A stretch of DNA of 64,000 bases from UBA5072 sp963822145 (GCA_963822145.1 CAWGGG010000001.1:186001-250000); one strand, 5' to 3'. Positions 1 through 9,324 are shown, counted from the stretch's first letter. A program made the numbers and translations. The notes: generated by a model not told the origin, from the letters alone.

Positions 1-1600
1 TCAGAAAAGTTGAGAGGGTTGGCGCTATATCAATGATATCCACCGGCCGTGTAATCGATCCCCGGCCTACTTTCCATCCGTACCAGATCAGTGGAATGCG
101 TGAATCGTAGGAATAGGAGGAAGGGCCACCGGTGGAAACCTCGCTTTTTTCGACCCATCCTGCTTTCAGGTTAATAATCACATCTCCAGAACGTTTCTGG
201 TTATAGCTGTTTTGGATTTTCCGGTATACTCCTTCAGTGAAATTGGCGGTCTGAAGCGTATGCGCGGTAATGGTATTGGCAACACCTGAAAACTGGAGCA
301 GGAACTGGGCAACATAATCCTGCATTTCCGTAAGCGACAGTCTGGAGTCTTCGATGAGTGTGTGATTCAGGTAAACCTGCTGCGCATGGTAGGCCCTGAT
401 CCAATCGCCTTTCCCGTATGTATTGTTGAGTGCGCTTGTAAGCAGGGAAAGCGCTCCGTTCTGGTTGAAATATCCTGCCGGAATTTTGTTATCGCTTAAA
501 TAGGAGGGTATTTGAGCAACGCCATGATCGGATGTAACGTATACCAGGGCGTTTTCCTTACCCACCTGGTCGTCGAGGAAAGCCAGAAAATGCGCGATCT
601 CCTTATCGAGCCTCAGGAAAGCATCCTCAACCTCCACGGAATTTGGGCCGAACAGGCTGCCAATGTTTTCCATGGCCGTAAAGCAGATGGTTATAACATC
701 CGTGATATCATCCTTTCCGAGTTCTTCATTGACAATGAGTGTTGAAGCAAAATCTTTGGTGCAGGTATTTCCAAAGGGGGTCTTGTCCAGCAAACTGTAA
801 TCAAGCTTGTTCTTCTTGATTTCTGACAAGTCTTCCAGTATGTAAGGAAAGGTCACCTGACCCTTGAAACCTGTTTCATACTTGTTATCATCCGGAAGAC
901 TTTCGGTGTAATTCTCCATCGGGAGCAGGGGATTCCATATTTCTTTCAGATAGATATCGGGGAATCTTTTGGCATTGAATGCATTAACCCAGCCGGGAAG
1001 ACTATCGGTATAATAGGTGCTGGTGATCCAGTTACCCGTGCGCTTATCAAACCAATAGGCACCATTGGCTGTATGGCCTGCCGAAAAGATTCCCGGTGCG
1101 GGTTCAGTGGAGACTGAAAATACCTTTGAACTGAAGTTGTTGGAAAGCCGGAGCTCATCCGAAAAAGTTGTGCACATCAGGTTCTTCGGGCTGTACCGGC
1201 CGTTGTCCACATCACCTCCTATGGCTTTTTGCTGTTGGTCCTCGGTGCTCTGCTCAATTTTATCCTGGAGGTACAGATACCACTCGCGACCAACAATACC
1301 ATGGTCGGAAGGTGTTGTTCCGGTGGCAATGCTGGCATGCCCAACCCCCTGCTGAGAAAACAGGTAGTTGAAGCTCGTGTTCTTGCAGAAAGTTCCCCGG
1401 TTCACCAGCAAACGGATTCCGTTCTCATCCAACTTATCCCAGAACCGTTGAATATAGTCATAACGCATCTGGCTTATCACAATGCCCACAATGATCCTGG
1501 GTTTTTCGGGCGGGATGGTTTTAACTTCCTGGGAGTAAGTGCTGTTAAAGGAAAACAGGATTGAAATACAGGTAACGAGATTTACGATGCTGCTTTGCAT
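1..1600 (-). CDS. PafA-like alkaline phosphatase superfamily protein, catalytically degenerate, 3' end cut by window
   Basis: The frame runs open from an ATG at 1598-1600 to the window edge, giving about 533 residues; only a few C-terminal residues should be missing. It starts with a signal peptide (residues 1-23). The rest follows the Bacteroidota alkaline phosphatase PafA closely along its length: the QMRYDY block (44-49), GHASIATGTTP (87-97), the FGPNS/VEVED block near 320 and SDHG (357-360). Yet almost every catalytic position I recall from PafA is replaced: metal ligand D38 by S43, nucleophile T79 by Q84, N100 by R105, D305 by E311, H309 by S315 and H486 by G492. Only the Asp-His pair (D358, H359) remains. 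I therefore read it as an exported pseudo-phosphatase, perhaps a binding or scaffold protein. The family call is firm; the loss of activity is inference from motifs. It has its own consensus promoter. Confidence 0.85.
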   Translation of the reverse strand, partial: MQSSIVNLVTCISILFSFNSTYSQEVKTIPPEKPRIIVGIVISQMRYDYIQRFWDKLDENGIRLLVNRGTFCKNTSFNYLFSQQGVGHASIATGTTPSDHGIVGREWYLYLQDKIEQSTEDQQQKAIGGDVDNGRYSPKNLMCTTFSDELRLSNNFSSKVFSVSTEPAPGIFSAGHTANGAYWFDKRTGNWITSTYYTDSLPGWVNAFNAKRFPDIYLKEIWNPLLPMENYTESLPDDNKYETGFKGQVTFPYILEDLSEIKKNKLDYSLLDKTPFGNTCTKDFASTLIVNEELGKDDITDVITICFTAMENIGSLFGPNSVEVEDAFLRLDKEIAHFLAFLDDQVGKENALVYVTSDHGVAQIPSYLSDNKIPAGYFNQNGALSLLTSALNNTYGKGDWIRAYHAQQVYLNHTLIEDSRLSLTEMQDYVAQFLLQFSGVANTITAHTLQTANFTEGVYRKIQNSYNQKRSGDVIINLKAGWVEKSEVSTGGPSSYSYDSRIPLIWYGWKVGRGSITRPVDIIDIAPTLSTFL

Positions 1601-1926
1601 AGGTCAAAATTAGTATATGATTGACTTTTGAACGGCAAATATAGTTTTTTGTTGCTGCCGGGCAAGAAAAGATGTTAACCGGTAACTCTATGGATTTTTG
1701 TTTAATATTTTAATAATTATATTAAACTTTATAATATAATCGAATAATATTATTTGTTATATAGTTAAAATATATTTCATCAATTAATTGTTTTATAATT
1801 ATTTAATAATATTGATTATTTATATCTCAGTTGGGATGCGATATATTTTGTTTAATTTTTTCACTATTATATTAAACATTTCCACCCCCTTTATGTTTAT
1901 TTGTTAAATCTATAAAATTAAATAAA
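1601..1926. other. AT-rich divergent intergenic region, 326 bp
   Basis: This stretch separates the minus-strand PafA-like gene from the plus-strand fasciclin lipoprotein. The middle, roughly 1690-1880, is extremely AT-rich with many TAATAT and TTATTT runs. Apart from the promoter of the left gene I see no ORF or RNA gene. For the right gene I see only imperfect TAnnTTTG matches, for example near 1842-1850. Confidence 0.5.
1636..1665 (-). promoter_or_regulatory. Bacteroidota-type promoter of the PafA-like gene
   Basis: On the minus strand, TTG (complement of 1663-1665) lies 19 bp upstream of TATATTTG (complement of 1636-1643). This is a full match to the TTG/TAnnTTTG pattern of this phylum. 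The leader to the ATG at 1600 would be about 30 nt. A second -7 like box, TAATTTTG, lies even closer to the start codon. Confidence 0.6.
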
Positions 1927-2859
1927 ATGGAAAAGCTTAGAAAAACTTTCAACCCCTTGATGGCTGCTATGCTTATCGGGATATTTACGCTTGCTTCCTG
2001 CGATAATGAAGACAGCGGTGATACGATGCCTGAACCACAGAATATTGTTGAAATTGCTTCCTCTAACCCTTCCTTCTCAACCTTGGTTGCTGCCCTGGTC
2101 AAAGCCGATCTGGCATCAGCACTGGAGGGTGAAGGTCCTTTTACAGTTTTTGCCCCCACCAATGAGGCATTCGAAGCTCTATTTTCCGACCTGGGTGTAT
2201 CCGGCCTGGACGACCTCTCGGCAGAAGCCCTGGAACCCATTCTGCTGTATCATGTATTGAGCGGCAAGGTGATGTCTTCTGATCTGACGAACGGTTATGT
2301 CAGTACCCTGAGTGCTGGTCCGGAAGAAACTGCCATATCCCTCCAGGTTGAAACCGGTAATGTTATCCTGAATGGCTCAACTGCAGTGACCACGGAGGAT
2401 ATTGAAGCCAGCAACGGTGTGATTCATGTCATTGACAAGGTATTGCTCCCACCAACTGTAGTTGGAATTGCCCTTGGTAATCCTGAATTCAGCATTCTGG
2501 TTGAAGCCGTTGTAAAGGCTGACCTGGTTGGAACATTAAACGGGGCAGGTGCCTTTACGGTATTTGCACCTACCAATGCTGCCTTTCAGGAACTTTTCAC
2601 CACTCTTGAAGTTTCAGGTATTGCTGATCTGACCAAGGAACAGCTTGTTCCCATTCTTCTTTATCACGTGGTCAGCGGCAACGTGGTCTCCAGTGAATTA
2701 AGCACCGGTAGTGTTGCGACCCTGAATGGTGATATAGCTGTTACTGTTGGATCAGACGTGACCATCAACGGCACTTCCAAGGTAATTCTAGCCAATGTGC
2801 AGGGTTCCAATGGAGTAGTTCATGCCATTGACGAGGTTTTGCTGCCCTCTTCAAAATAA
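1927..2859 (+). CDS. Lipoprotein with two fasciclin (FAS1) domains
   Basis: 310 residues. The N-terminus is a lipoprotein signal with lipobox LASC and Cys25 as the predicted lipidated residue, so the protein should be membrane-anchored outside the cytoplasm. Two tandem FAS1 domains follow, roughly residues 38-173 and 174-308. Each has the typical FTVFAPTN(E/A)AF block (near 73 and 210), the LLYHV block and a final NGVxHxID(K/E)VLLP strand. The two halves are so alike that an internal duplication is evident. FAS1 domains mediate cell adhesion or matrix binding, but no ligand can be named here. It looks monocistronic: it has its own 5' region and a strong terminator directly downstream. Confidence 0.92.
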   Translation: MEKLRKTFNPLMAAMLIGIFTLASCDNEDSGDTMPEPQNIVEIASSNPSFSTLVAALVKADLASALEGEGPFTVFAPTNEAFEALFSDLGVSGLDDLSAEALEPILLYHVLSGKVMSSDLTNGYVSTLSAGPEETAISLQVETGNVILNGSTAVTTEDIEASNGVIHVIDKVLLPPTVVGIALGNPEFSILVEAVVKADLVGTLNGAGAFTVFAPTNAAFQELFTTLEVSGIADLTKEQLVPILLYHVVSGNVVSSELSTGSVATLNGDIAVTVGSDVTINGTSKVILANVQGSNGVVHAIDEVLLPSSK

Positions 2860-2878
2860 GGTGAAGCACTTATAAGTG

Positions 2879-2912
2879 AAAAAGCCGGACCCATAGAGTG
2901 GTCCGGCTTTTT
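2879..2912. terminator. Bidirectional intrinsic terminator
   Basis: Perfect 8-bp stem GCCGGACC (2884-2891) / GGTCCGGC (2900-2907) with an 8-nt loop. It is followed by TTTTT on the plus strand and preceded by AAAAA (2879-2883), so it also works on the minus strand. It sits between the convergent fasciclin lipoprotein and phosphofructokinase genes and can serve both. Confidence 0.9.
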
Positions 2913-2941
2913 GCATTTTAGCCCTTGTCCCCATTGATGCT

Positions 2942-4201
2942 TCACCTGAAAAATTCCGGCTGTCCGGTAGCCGCCAGGGCGGCCCTCCATTCCCATCCGT
3001 TGAGATCGGCCCGTTTGGATTTCCCGGTGAGAATATCTATCGGCACATGAATAAAGGTATCGTGAATATACCCGATCACCAGGCCGGTTTTTCCCGCCAT
3101 GGCGGCATGAACAGCATTGCGGGCATAGAGATCGGATAAAATGGAATCCTCAGCGTCTGCTGCGCAGCTCCGGATGGAATAACTTGGATCGATATAGCGG
3201 ATGAGCACGGGTATGCCTTCTGCTTTAAAATATTTGTCAATCTGTTCACGCAAATACAATCCGATATCTTTCAGGATTACGTTACCGGAAGCATCACGAC
3301 GGGTTTCACCTGTAGTCAGCAAATCCTGCCCGGCTCCCTCTGCAACCACAATAACTGCGTGTTTGCGGTCGATCATCCTGTCTTTCAGGGCCTGTAGAAA
3401 CCCCTTTTGCCCTTCCAGAACAAAGGGAACCTCCGGGATTAATATGAAATTCACATCCTGGCTGGCAACGGTAGCCCCGATAGCAATGAATCCCGCGTTA
3501 CGGCCCATCAGTTTCACCAGGCCTATGCCGTTCTGCACACTCTTGGCTTCCACGTGTGCCGTTCCGATCACCCTGCAGGATTCCTCCACAGCGGTCAGGT
3601 AACCGAAGGTTCGGGAAACAAAGGAAACATCGTTATCAATGGTTTTTGGGATACCCACCACGGCCAGCGGGTGATTCCGCTTCTGGGCCTCCTTGAACAG
3701 GTCATAGCCACCTTTTTGCGTGCCATCACCGCCAATGGTAAAGAGAATGTTGATCTTCTGGCTGATCAGGTAGTCCACAGCTTTCCTGGTATCTACGGGT
3801 CCCCGGGAGGTGCCCAGGATGGTTCCGCCTTCCCGGTGAATATTATCCACACGCGAATGCGTAAGAACCATGGGCTCCAGACCGCTGTCCGGATCAAGGC
3901 CCTGGTAACCGAAACGGAAACCGACTATATCCCTGACGCCATAAAGAAAATGTAACTCATTGAAAAGTGAACGGATCACATTATTCATGCCGGGGCACAA
4001 TCCTCCGCAGGTAACAATGCCCGCCTTTGTTTCCGCCGGGTTGAAAAACAGTTGTGATCTCGGTCCAGCCAGTTCAAACATCAGGTTATGTTCGGTCTTC
4101 TGACCCAGTACATGCTTTATGGAAGCCGGTATCTGCAAGCGGTCGTCCACGAAGTACTTTATCGGTGACGGGAATCTGGCCTCGCCCAGGGTAGTAATCA
4201 T
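2942..4201 (-). CDS. pfkA: 6-phosphofructokinase (long, plant/trypanosome-like group)
   Basis: 419 residues. It phosphorylates fructose 6-phosphate to the 1,6-bisphosphate in glycolysis, in the cytoplasm. Family motifs are in order: GGLCPGMN (66-73) at the nucleotide site, GGDGTQKGG (157-165), and PKTIDND (185-191) around the catalytic aspartate. The Gly in GGDGT, instead of the Asp of the GGDD type, points to ATP rather than pyrophosphate as donor. The Lys of PKTIDND occurs both in PPi enzymes and in the plant/trypanosome ATP group, so the donor is not fully settled. The protein is about 100 residues longer than bacterial PfkA of the E. coli type, with the extension at the N-terminus. An AAAAGG ribosome site precedes the ATG at 4201, and a 16-bp palindrome lies just upstream. 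Confidence 0.93.
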   Translation of the reverse strand: MITTLGEARFPSPIKYFVDDRLQIPASIKHVLGQKTEHNLMFELAGPRSQLFFNPAETKAGIVTCGGLCPGMNNVIRSLFNELHFLYGVRDIVGFRFGYQGLDPDSGLEPMVLTHSRVDNIHREGGTILGTSRGPVDTRKAVDYLISQKINILFTIGGDGTQKGGYDLFKEAQKRNHPLAVVGIPKTIDNDVSFVSRTFGYLTAVEESCRVIGTAHVEAKSVQNGIGLVKLMGRNAGFIAIGATVASQDVNFILIPEVPFVLEGQKGFLQALKDRMIDRKHAVIVVAEGAGQDLLTTGETRRDASGNVILKDIGLYLREQIDKYFKAEGIPVLIRYIDPSYSIRSCAADAEDSILSDLYARNAVHAAMAGKTGLVIGYIHDTFIHVPIDILTGKSKRADLNGWEWRAALAATGQPEFFR

Positions 4202-4223
4202 ATCCTTTTCATTTAGGGTCCTA

Positions 4224-4239
4224 ATTTAATGCATTAAAT
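4224..4239. promoter_or_regulatory. 16-bp perfect palindrome upstream of phosphofructokinase
   Basis: ATTTAATGCATTAAAT is a perfect palindrome centred 30 bp before the phosphofructokinase start codon, in the 73-bp gap after the carboxypeptidase gene. It may be an operator for a dimeric regulator, or chance in AT-rich DNA. No partner regulator is evident. Confidence 0.3.
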
Positions 4240-4274
4240 ACTCCTCAGCAAAAAAAAAGCGGGTTTATCCATTC

Positions 4275-5960
4275 TCATTCCGGTAATCTGACCATGATCT
4301 GAGTGGCCGTTTGCGATCCGTAAGTAACTTTCACCACATAAGCTCCTGTGGCAAGACCAGGGATGCCAATATTCTGATTACCGGCTGAGGCTACATTCCG
4401 GGTTATATGCCTGACCTTTCTTCCCGCCAAATCGAAAAACTCCAGTTGCAGGATTTCCCCCGGGTTGTCAATGTTGAGTCTCACATGGTCAGAAAAAGGA
4501 TTCGGGAAAACAGTGAGGGGCTGCAGGGGTTTGAGCCTTATATCCCGGTGCGACAGGAAGCCGTCTAAAGTGTATACCACAAGACGTCTGGTCTGATAGT
4601 TTTTTGCCTTTACCAGCAATACAAAATGTCCGGAATACGTGAGCCTGAAATACCGCCCATTTAACGGTGAAGAAAGTATTTCAGAGTTATCGGTATCATG
4701 GTTCTCAATACTTACGATGGCCTCAACCGGATTTCCGGTGATGGAATCGGTTATATTGCCGGTTATTCCGGACAGGGACCGGTTGATGAAATACAACAGG
4801 CCATTCCTGTTGTAATTCCAGTAATCTTCGAGAGCGCTTTCCGGTGGCATTTTATCGGATGATAGTTCAATGGTAATCTCACGTCCACGCATGTAATAAT
4901 TGGTGTAATCCTGGCGTCCGCCGAAAACGGTATACCAGTTATGGCCGTTGGTAATGCCGTCATCCCTGTCATCCATATAACCTGCAGCACTATAGACATG
5001 CACAGTATCGGCATAAGCCCTTGAGATGTACCAGTACCAGGCATTATCGGCATGCAGGCGTTCCCAGATATCCCAGGGATAGTTCACCAGTTCCGCGCCC
5101 CCGTGAAAATTTGCTGCCAGCACAGGCCTGAGATCTGCCATCAGGCTCATCATGGCTTGTGTTTCCGGCTGCCTTGTTCGGTTTTCCCAGTCAGGATCCT
5201 CCGGGATCGGAAAATCCCGGTTCAGGTCGATACCGTTGGCATTCAAACGGACAGCTCCTTCAACCGACAGGTCTGACAGCCTGTAAGCACCATCGGGATT
5301 TGCAAGCGGGTTAATCCAGATATCCACACTGTCCACCAGCCTCTTAATGGCCGCATTGGTGTCATAACCGGTGAGCAGACTCTCGATCAGTCTCAGCATC
5401 ATTACATAGCCGGTAACTTCATCACCATGAATGGTGGAAGACAGGAGCACCACCGGTTCTTCTTCAGCAATGCCGGGGTTGTCGGTAATTTCAAGGGCAA
5501 GCAGCTTATGGCCATTAACACTGGTACCAAAGTCAACCAGCCTGCAAAGATCAGGATGGTCGCCTGAAAATTGTTCCATCAAAGCTCTATATTCATCATA
5601 GGCAGGATAACGACTGCGCCAGTCCCCCTCCTTTTCAAGGAGACCAGTCCGCCGCGGATGAAGAGATGGAGGCTGCATTACTTCAAAGGGTATGCTGAGG
5701 GTCAGAAACCGGCTGTATCCCTCCCTGGTGGCGTAAGCAGTGACTGTATCGTTGCGGTAGTTGTCGATTGACAGGAAAGTCAGAAAATCAAATCCAATCG
5801 CTGCAGGTTTGACAAATCTGAGGATCACTTCACCACGTTCCTCAAGCAACTGCTGAGCCGTTTCGGCCGCCGCTGATCTGGTTTCCTGCGCCTGAAGAGA
5901 GACCGCAAAGAACAACCCTGTAACCATAGCGCACAACAGCCGCCGGAAAAACAACTGCAT
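4275..5960 (-). CDS. Secreted M14 zinc carboxypeptidase with T9SS type A sorting domain
   Basis: 561 residues from the ATG at 5960, which has AGGAG about 8 nt upstream; longer in-frame starts would overlap ychF. A signal peptide (1-25) is followed by a pro/N-terminal region and an M14 peptidase domain, roughly 120-400. The zinc ligands are H178/E181 (HGDE) and H286 (NFHGG). Arg248 lies in the substrate-binding NGIDLNRDFP block, and the general base is Glu365 in ITIELSSD. A carboxypeptidase-regulatory-like beta domain follows (about 400-470). The last 80 residues form a T9SS type A domain: FPNPFSD near 482, then GATYVVKV-like and final strands. It should be exported by Sec, crossed over by T9SS, and cleave C-terminal residues outside the cell. 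It follows ychF by 13 bp, so the two are probably co-transcribed. Confidence 0.93.
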   Translation of the reverse strand: MQLFFRRLLCAMVTGLFFAVSLQAQETRSAAAETAQQLLEERGEVILRFVKPAAIGFDFLTFLSIDNYRNDTVTAYATREGYSRFLTLSIPFEVMQPPSLHPRRTGLLEKEGDWRSRYPAYDEYRALMEQFSGDHPDLCRLVDFGTSVNGHKLLALEITDNPGIAEEEPVVLLSSTIHGDEVTGYVMMLRLIESLLTGYDTNAAIKRLVDSVDIWINPLANPDGAYRLSDLSVEGAVRLNANGIDLNRDFPIPEDPDWENRTRQPETQAMMSLMADLRPVLAANFHGGAELVNYPWDIWERLHADNAWYWYISRAYADTVHVYSAAGYMDDRDDGITNGHNWYTVFGGRQDYTNYYMRGREITIELSSDKMPPESALEDYWNYNRNGLLYFINRSLSGITGNITDSITGNPVEAIVSIENHDTDNSEILSSPLNGRYFRLTYSGHFVLLVKAKNYQTRRLVVYTLDGFLSHRDIRLKPLQPLTVFPNPFSDHVRLNIDNPGEILQLEFFDLAGRKVRHITRNVASAGNQNIGIPGLATGAYVVKVTYGSQTATQIMVRLPE

Positions 5961-5973
5961 GTGATTGCTCCTG

Positions 5974-7071
5974 CTAAACATTAAAACGGATGTGGAGAAT
6001 ATCCCCGTCACCGACCTGAAAGTTCTTGCCCTCGATCAGCAGCTTGCCCTTTTCCTTGCAGGCATGCTCCGATTTCAGCGCGATAAAGTCCTTATAATGG
6101 ATAACCTCGGCACGAATGAAACCGCGCTCGAGATCGCTGTGGATGACTCCTGCCGCCTGCGGGGCGGTCATGCCCTTATGGATGGTCCAGGCCCTGATCT
6201 CATCCGGACCAACTGTAAAAAAAGAGTGCAGGTTCAGCATCGAATAAGCTGCACGCACCATGCGGTTTACGCTGGGTTCCTGCAATCCTGCATCCGACAG
6301 GAATATCATCCTGTCCTCCTCGTTGTCAAAATCAGCAATCTCAGCCTCAAGCTTGGCGGCCACCACGAGGATTTCCGCTTCCCGGGCTTTCAGATGTTGC
6401 CTGACCTTTTCGACATAATCATTTCCTTTCACGGCAGATGCATCGTCGACATTGCATACGAACATCATGGGCTTCACGGTGAGCAGGAAGAGATCATCAA
6501 TATACTTATGCTCGAGGGAATCGAGATGCAAATCGCGTATGTTGCCGAAAGACTCGAGTTTGGCTTTCACCTTATGAAGGACCTCAATACCGTGTTTGGC
6601 ATCCTTATCGCCGGAACGTGAGATTTTATCAAGCCGTTGCAATTTTTTATCCACACTTTCCAGGTCCTTGACCTGCAGCTCAAAATCAATATTCTCGATA
6701 TCGCGAACGGGATCTACCGATCCCTCAATATGGGGCAGGTTAACATCATCAAAACAGCGCAGCACATGGATGAGGGCATCTGTGTTACGGATATCGCCCA
6801 GAAACTTGTTGCCAACCCCCTCGCCCTGGTTGGCGCCCTTTGTCAGGCCCGGGATATCCACAATCTCCACTGTGGCAGATACCACCCGTTTGGTAGGCAC
6901 CAGCTTTTCCAGTTCATACAAACGCTGGTCAGGCACATGTATAATGCCGATGTTAGACTTGCTGGAAGTAAAGGCAAAACTGGATGTTTCAGCCTTTACA
7001 TTGGACATACAGTTGAATATGGTGGTCTTGCCGGTGTTGGCAATACCTATAATTCCGCATTGCAGGCTCAT
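5974..7071 (-). CDS. ychF: Ribosome-associated ATPase YchF (OLA1 family)
   Basis: 365 residues, the usual length for the family. P-loop GIANTGKTT lies at residues 8-16 (the common form is GxPNVGKST), switch/G3 DIPGLTKGANQGEGVGNKFL near 72-91, and the C-terminal TGS domain covers about 280-365, including FFTVGPDEIRAWTI and the closing DGDILHIRFNV strand. YchF hydrolyses ATP rather than GTP, binds ribosomes and is linked to redox stress in other bacteria. It is cytoplasmic. It shares the 132-bp divergent upstream region with transketolase, and the carboxypeptidase gene follows 13 bp after its stop. Confidence 0.96.
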   Translation of the reverse strand: MSLQCGIIGIANTGKTTIFNCMSNVKAETSSFAFTSSKSNIGIIHVPDQRLYELEKLVPTKRVVSATVEIVDIPGLTKGANQGEGVGNKFLGDIRNTDALIHVLRCFDDVNLPHIEGSVDPVRDIENIDFELQVKDLESVDKKLQRLDKISRSGDKDAKHGIEVLHKVKAKLESFGNIRDLHLDSLEHKYIDDLFLLTVKPMMFVCNVDDASAVKGNDYVEKVRQHLKAREAEILVVAAKLEAEIADFDNEEDRMIFLSDAGLQEPSVNRMVRAAYSMLNLHSFFTVGPDEIRAWTIHKGMTAPQAAGVIHSDLERGFIRAEVIHYKDFIALKSEHACKEKGKLLIEGKNFQVGDGDILHIRFNV

Positions 7072-7133
7072 GATGACAGGTTATATTTATCTGGGTAAAA
7101 ATACACCATATTCCCAATTCCACGTCATGACAT

Positions 7134-7167
7134 TTTGTTCAAATCTTCCATCTTTATTTTAAATTTG
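7134..7167 (+). promoter_or_regulatory. Transketolase promoter
   Basis: TTTG at 7134-7137 and a perfect TAnnTTTG box (TAAATTTG) at 7160-7167 with a 22-bp spacer. The transcript would begin around 7172. The leader then carries a short direct repeat, GTCACCA twice plus GTCAC (7172-7190), before the ATG at 7204. Confidence 0.6.
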
Positions 7168-7203
7168 TCCTGTCACCAGTCACCAGTCACTAATAAACAT
7201 TAC

Positions 7204-9264
7204 ATGAAAAAAGAAATAGTAATCCGAGCTGCCGATAACATCCGTATCCTTTCAGCCGCCATGGTAGAGAAAGCCAAATCGGGTCATCCCGGTGGTGCCA
7301 TGGGCGGTGCAGATTTCATCAATGTTTTGTTTTCGGAGTTCCTCAACTGGGATCCGAAGGATATGACGTGGCGGAACCGCGACCGTTTTTTTCTCGATCC
7401 GGGACACATGTCACCAATGTTGTATGCGATGCTTACCCTTACCGGGAGTTTCACTCCTGACGACCTCCGGAATTTCAGGCAATGGGGAAGTTGCACCCCC
7501 GGTCATCCCGAACTGGATGTGAAGCGGGGTATTGAGAATACATCGGGCCCCCTGGGCCAGGGTCATACCATGGCCGTTGGTGCCGCTATAACAGAACGCT
7601 TTCTCTGTGCCCGGTTTGGTGATTGGATGTCACATAAGACTTATGCTTACATTTCCGATGGCGGCATACAGGAAGAGATATCCCAGGGTGCCGGGAGAAT
7701 TGCGGGTTTTCTGGGACTTCATAACCTGATCATGTTTTTCGACTCTAACGATATTCAGTTGTCAACGAAAACCTCTGCTGTTAGTACCGAGGATACTGCC
7801 CTGAAATATTCGGCATGGGGCTGGCAGGTTGTAACCATTGATGGAAACGACCAGGATGAGATCAGGGCGGCACTGATCAAAGCAACACAGGAAAAATCGC
7901 GGCCAACGCTGATCATCGGAAAGACGGTTATGGGCAAGGGCGCTGTGGATCCAAACGGAGCAGGTTTCGAAGGACAGACTTCCACCCATGGCATGCCGTT
8001 GAGCGAAGCCGGAGCATCATTTGAAAAAACTATTGAAAACCTCAGGGGGAACCCGGCAGATCCTTTTGTGATCTTTCCCGAGGTAGCTGAATATTATCAT
8101 GAAGTATTGCAGAAAAAAGCCTCTGCTGCCAGGGTCCGCAAAGAGCAGGAGCAGCAGTGGGCAACCGCTCATCCGGAGCTGGACCGGAAACTCAAACAGT
8201 TCTTTTCGGGCAGGATGCCGGAATTGGTTCCCGAACAGATTGTCCAGAAAGAGGATCAGGCTACTCGGGCTGCTTCTTCCACTGTACTGGGCTGGCTTGC
8301 CAAAAATGTTGAAAATATGATTGTGGCTTCTGCCGATCTGTCGAACAGCGACAAAACCGATGGTTTCCTCAGGAACAGCAAAGCCTTTACCCGTGGTGAT
8401 TTCAGTGGAGCTTTCCTGCAAGTCGGGGTGGCTGAGCTTACCATGGCGGCCATTGCCAACGGCATGGCCCTGCATGGCGGTGTGGTGCCGGTTTGTGGCA
8501 CCTTCTTCGTATTTTCCGATTATATGAAGCCTGCCGTAAGGCTTGCCGCGCTGATGGGCCTGCCGGTGAAATACGTATGGACCCACGATGCCTTCCGGGT
8601 GGGAGAGGATGGCCCCACCCATCAGCCCGTTGAACAGGAAGCTCAGATAAGGCTGATGGAGCAGCTGAAGAATCACCATGGTGAAAATAGTGTACTCGTG
8701 CTGCGCCCGGCTGATGTTCATGAAACCACCCAGGCCTGGAAACTGGCGCTGGAAAATACAACCACCCCTACCGCTTTGCTGCTGACCCGTCAGAACGTCC
8801 CCACCCTTCCCGCACAACCCGGATCAACCCGGATTGCAGATGCCACGCAGGTTGCAAAAGGCGCCTATGTGGTAAAGGATGTAAGAGATCCTGACATCAT
8901 CCTGCTGGCCAACGGGTCGGAAGTATCTACACTGCTGGCTGGAGCGCAGAAGCTCGAGTCGGAATTGGGCCTTAAAGTGAAGGTGGTTTCCGCCCCTTCA
9001 GAAGGGCTTTTCCGGATGCAGGACCCCGACTACCAGCAAAAGGTTCTGCCGGCCGGAGTACCGGCATTCGGACTCACTGCCGGACTGCCGGTGACCCTGC
9101 AGGGTTTGGTCGGTAAAGGCGGCAGGGTATTCGGGCTTGATCATTTTGGATATTCGGCCCCGTATAAAGTGCTGGATGAGAAATTTGGGTTTACAGCGGA
9201 AAATGTGGTACAACAGGTGACATCCTATCTCAGTGATCTGAAGCAGTCGGGAGACCCGAAGTAA
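7204..9264 (+). CDS. tkt: Transketolase
   Basis: 686 residues from the ATG at 7204. An upstream in-frame start at 7135 falls within the promoter and is rejected. It transfers two-carbon units between sugar phosphates in the non-oxidative pentose phosphate pathway, using thiamine diphosphate and a divalent metal. Visible marks are KSGHPGGAMG (near 24), DPGHMSPMLY near 66, and the ThDP/Mg site in the DGGIQEE region followed by SND. In the pyrimidine domain, EDGPTHQPVEQ falls near 470. The ThDP-site block reads SDGGIQEE rather than the GDG(C)MMEG of E. coli, a variant I read as belonging to a distinct transketolase clade rather than as loss of function. The C-terminal transketolase domain is complete. 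Confidence 0.95.
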   Translation: MKKEIVIRAADNIRILSAAMVEKAKSGHPGGAMGGADFINVLFSEFLNWDPKDMTWRNRDRFFLDPGHMSPMLYAMLTLTGSFTPDDLRNFRQWGSCTPGHPELDVKRGIENTSGPLGQGHTMAVGAAITERFLCARFGDWMSHKTYAYISDGGIQEEISQGAGRIAGFLGLHNLIMFFDSNDIQLSTKTSAVSTEDTALKYSAWGWQVVTIDGNDQDEIRAALIKATQEKSRPTLIIGKTVMGKGAVDPNGAGFEGQTSTHGMPLSEAGASFEKTIENLRGNPADPFVIFPEVAEYYHEVLQKKASAARVRKEQEQQWATAHPELDRKLKQFFSGRMPELVPEQIVQKEDQATRAASSTVLGWLAKNVENMIVASADLSNSDKTDGFLRNSKAFTRGDFSGAFLQVGVAELTMAAIANGMALHGGVVPVCGTFFVFSDYMKPAVRLAALMGLPVKYVWTHDAFRVGEDGPTHQPVEQEAQIRLMEQLKNHHGENSVLVLRPADVHETTQAWKLALENTTTPTALLLTRQNVPTLPAQPGSTRIADATQVAKGAYVVKDVRDPDIILLANGSEVSTLLAGAQKLESELGLKVKVVSAPSEGLFRMQDPDYQQKVLPAGVPAFGLTAGLPVTLQGLVGKGGRVFGLDHFGYSAPYKVLDEKFGFTAENVVQQVTSYLSDLKQSGDPK

Positions 9265-9307
9265 TTCATGGGAACAAGAAGCAGGGATAATTTTTTCTAC
9301 AAGAATT

Positions 9308-9324
9308 CAACCCCGCCGGGGTTG
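9308..9324. repeat. GC-rich palindrome, first of a REP-like cluster
   Basis: CAACCCC-GCC-GGGGTTG, a 7-bp perfect stem with a 3-nt loop, 44 bp after the transketolase stop. It starts a run of four short palindromes. It has no T-run, so it is not a standard terminator. Confidence 0.55.
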
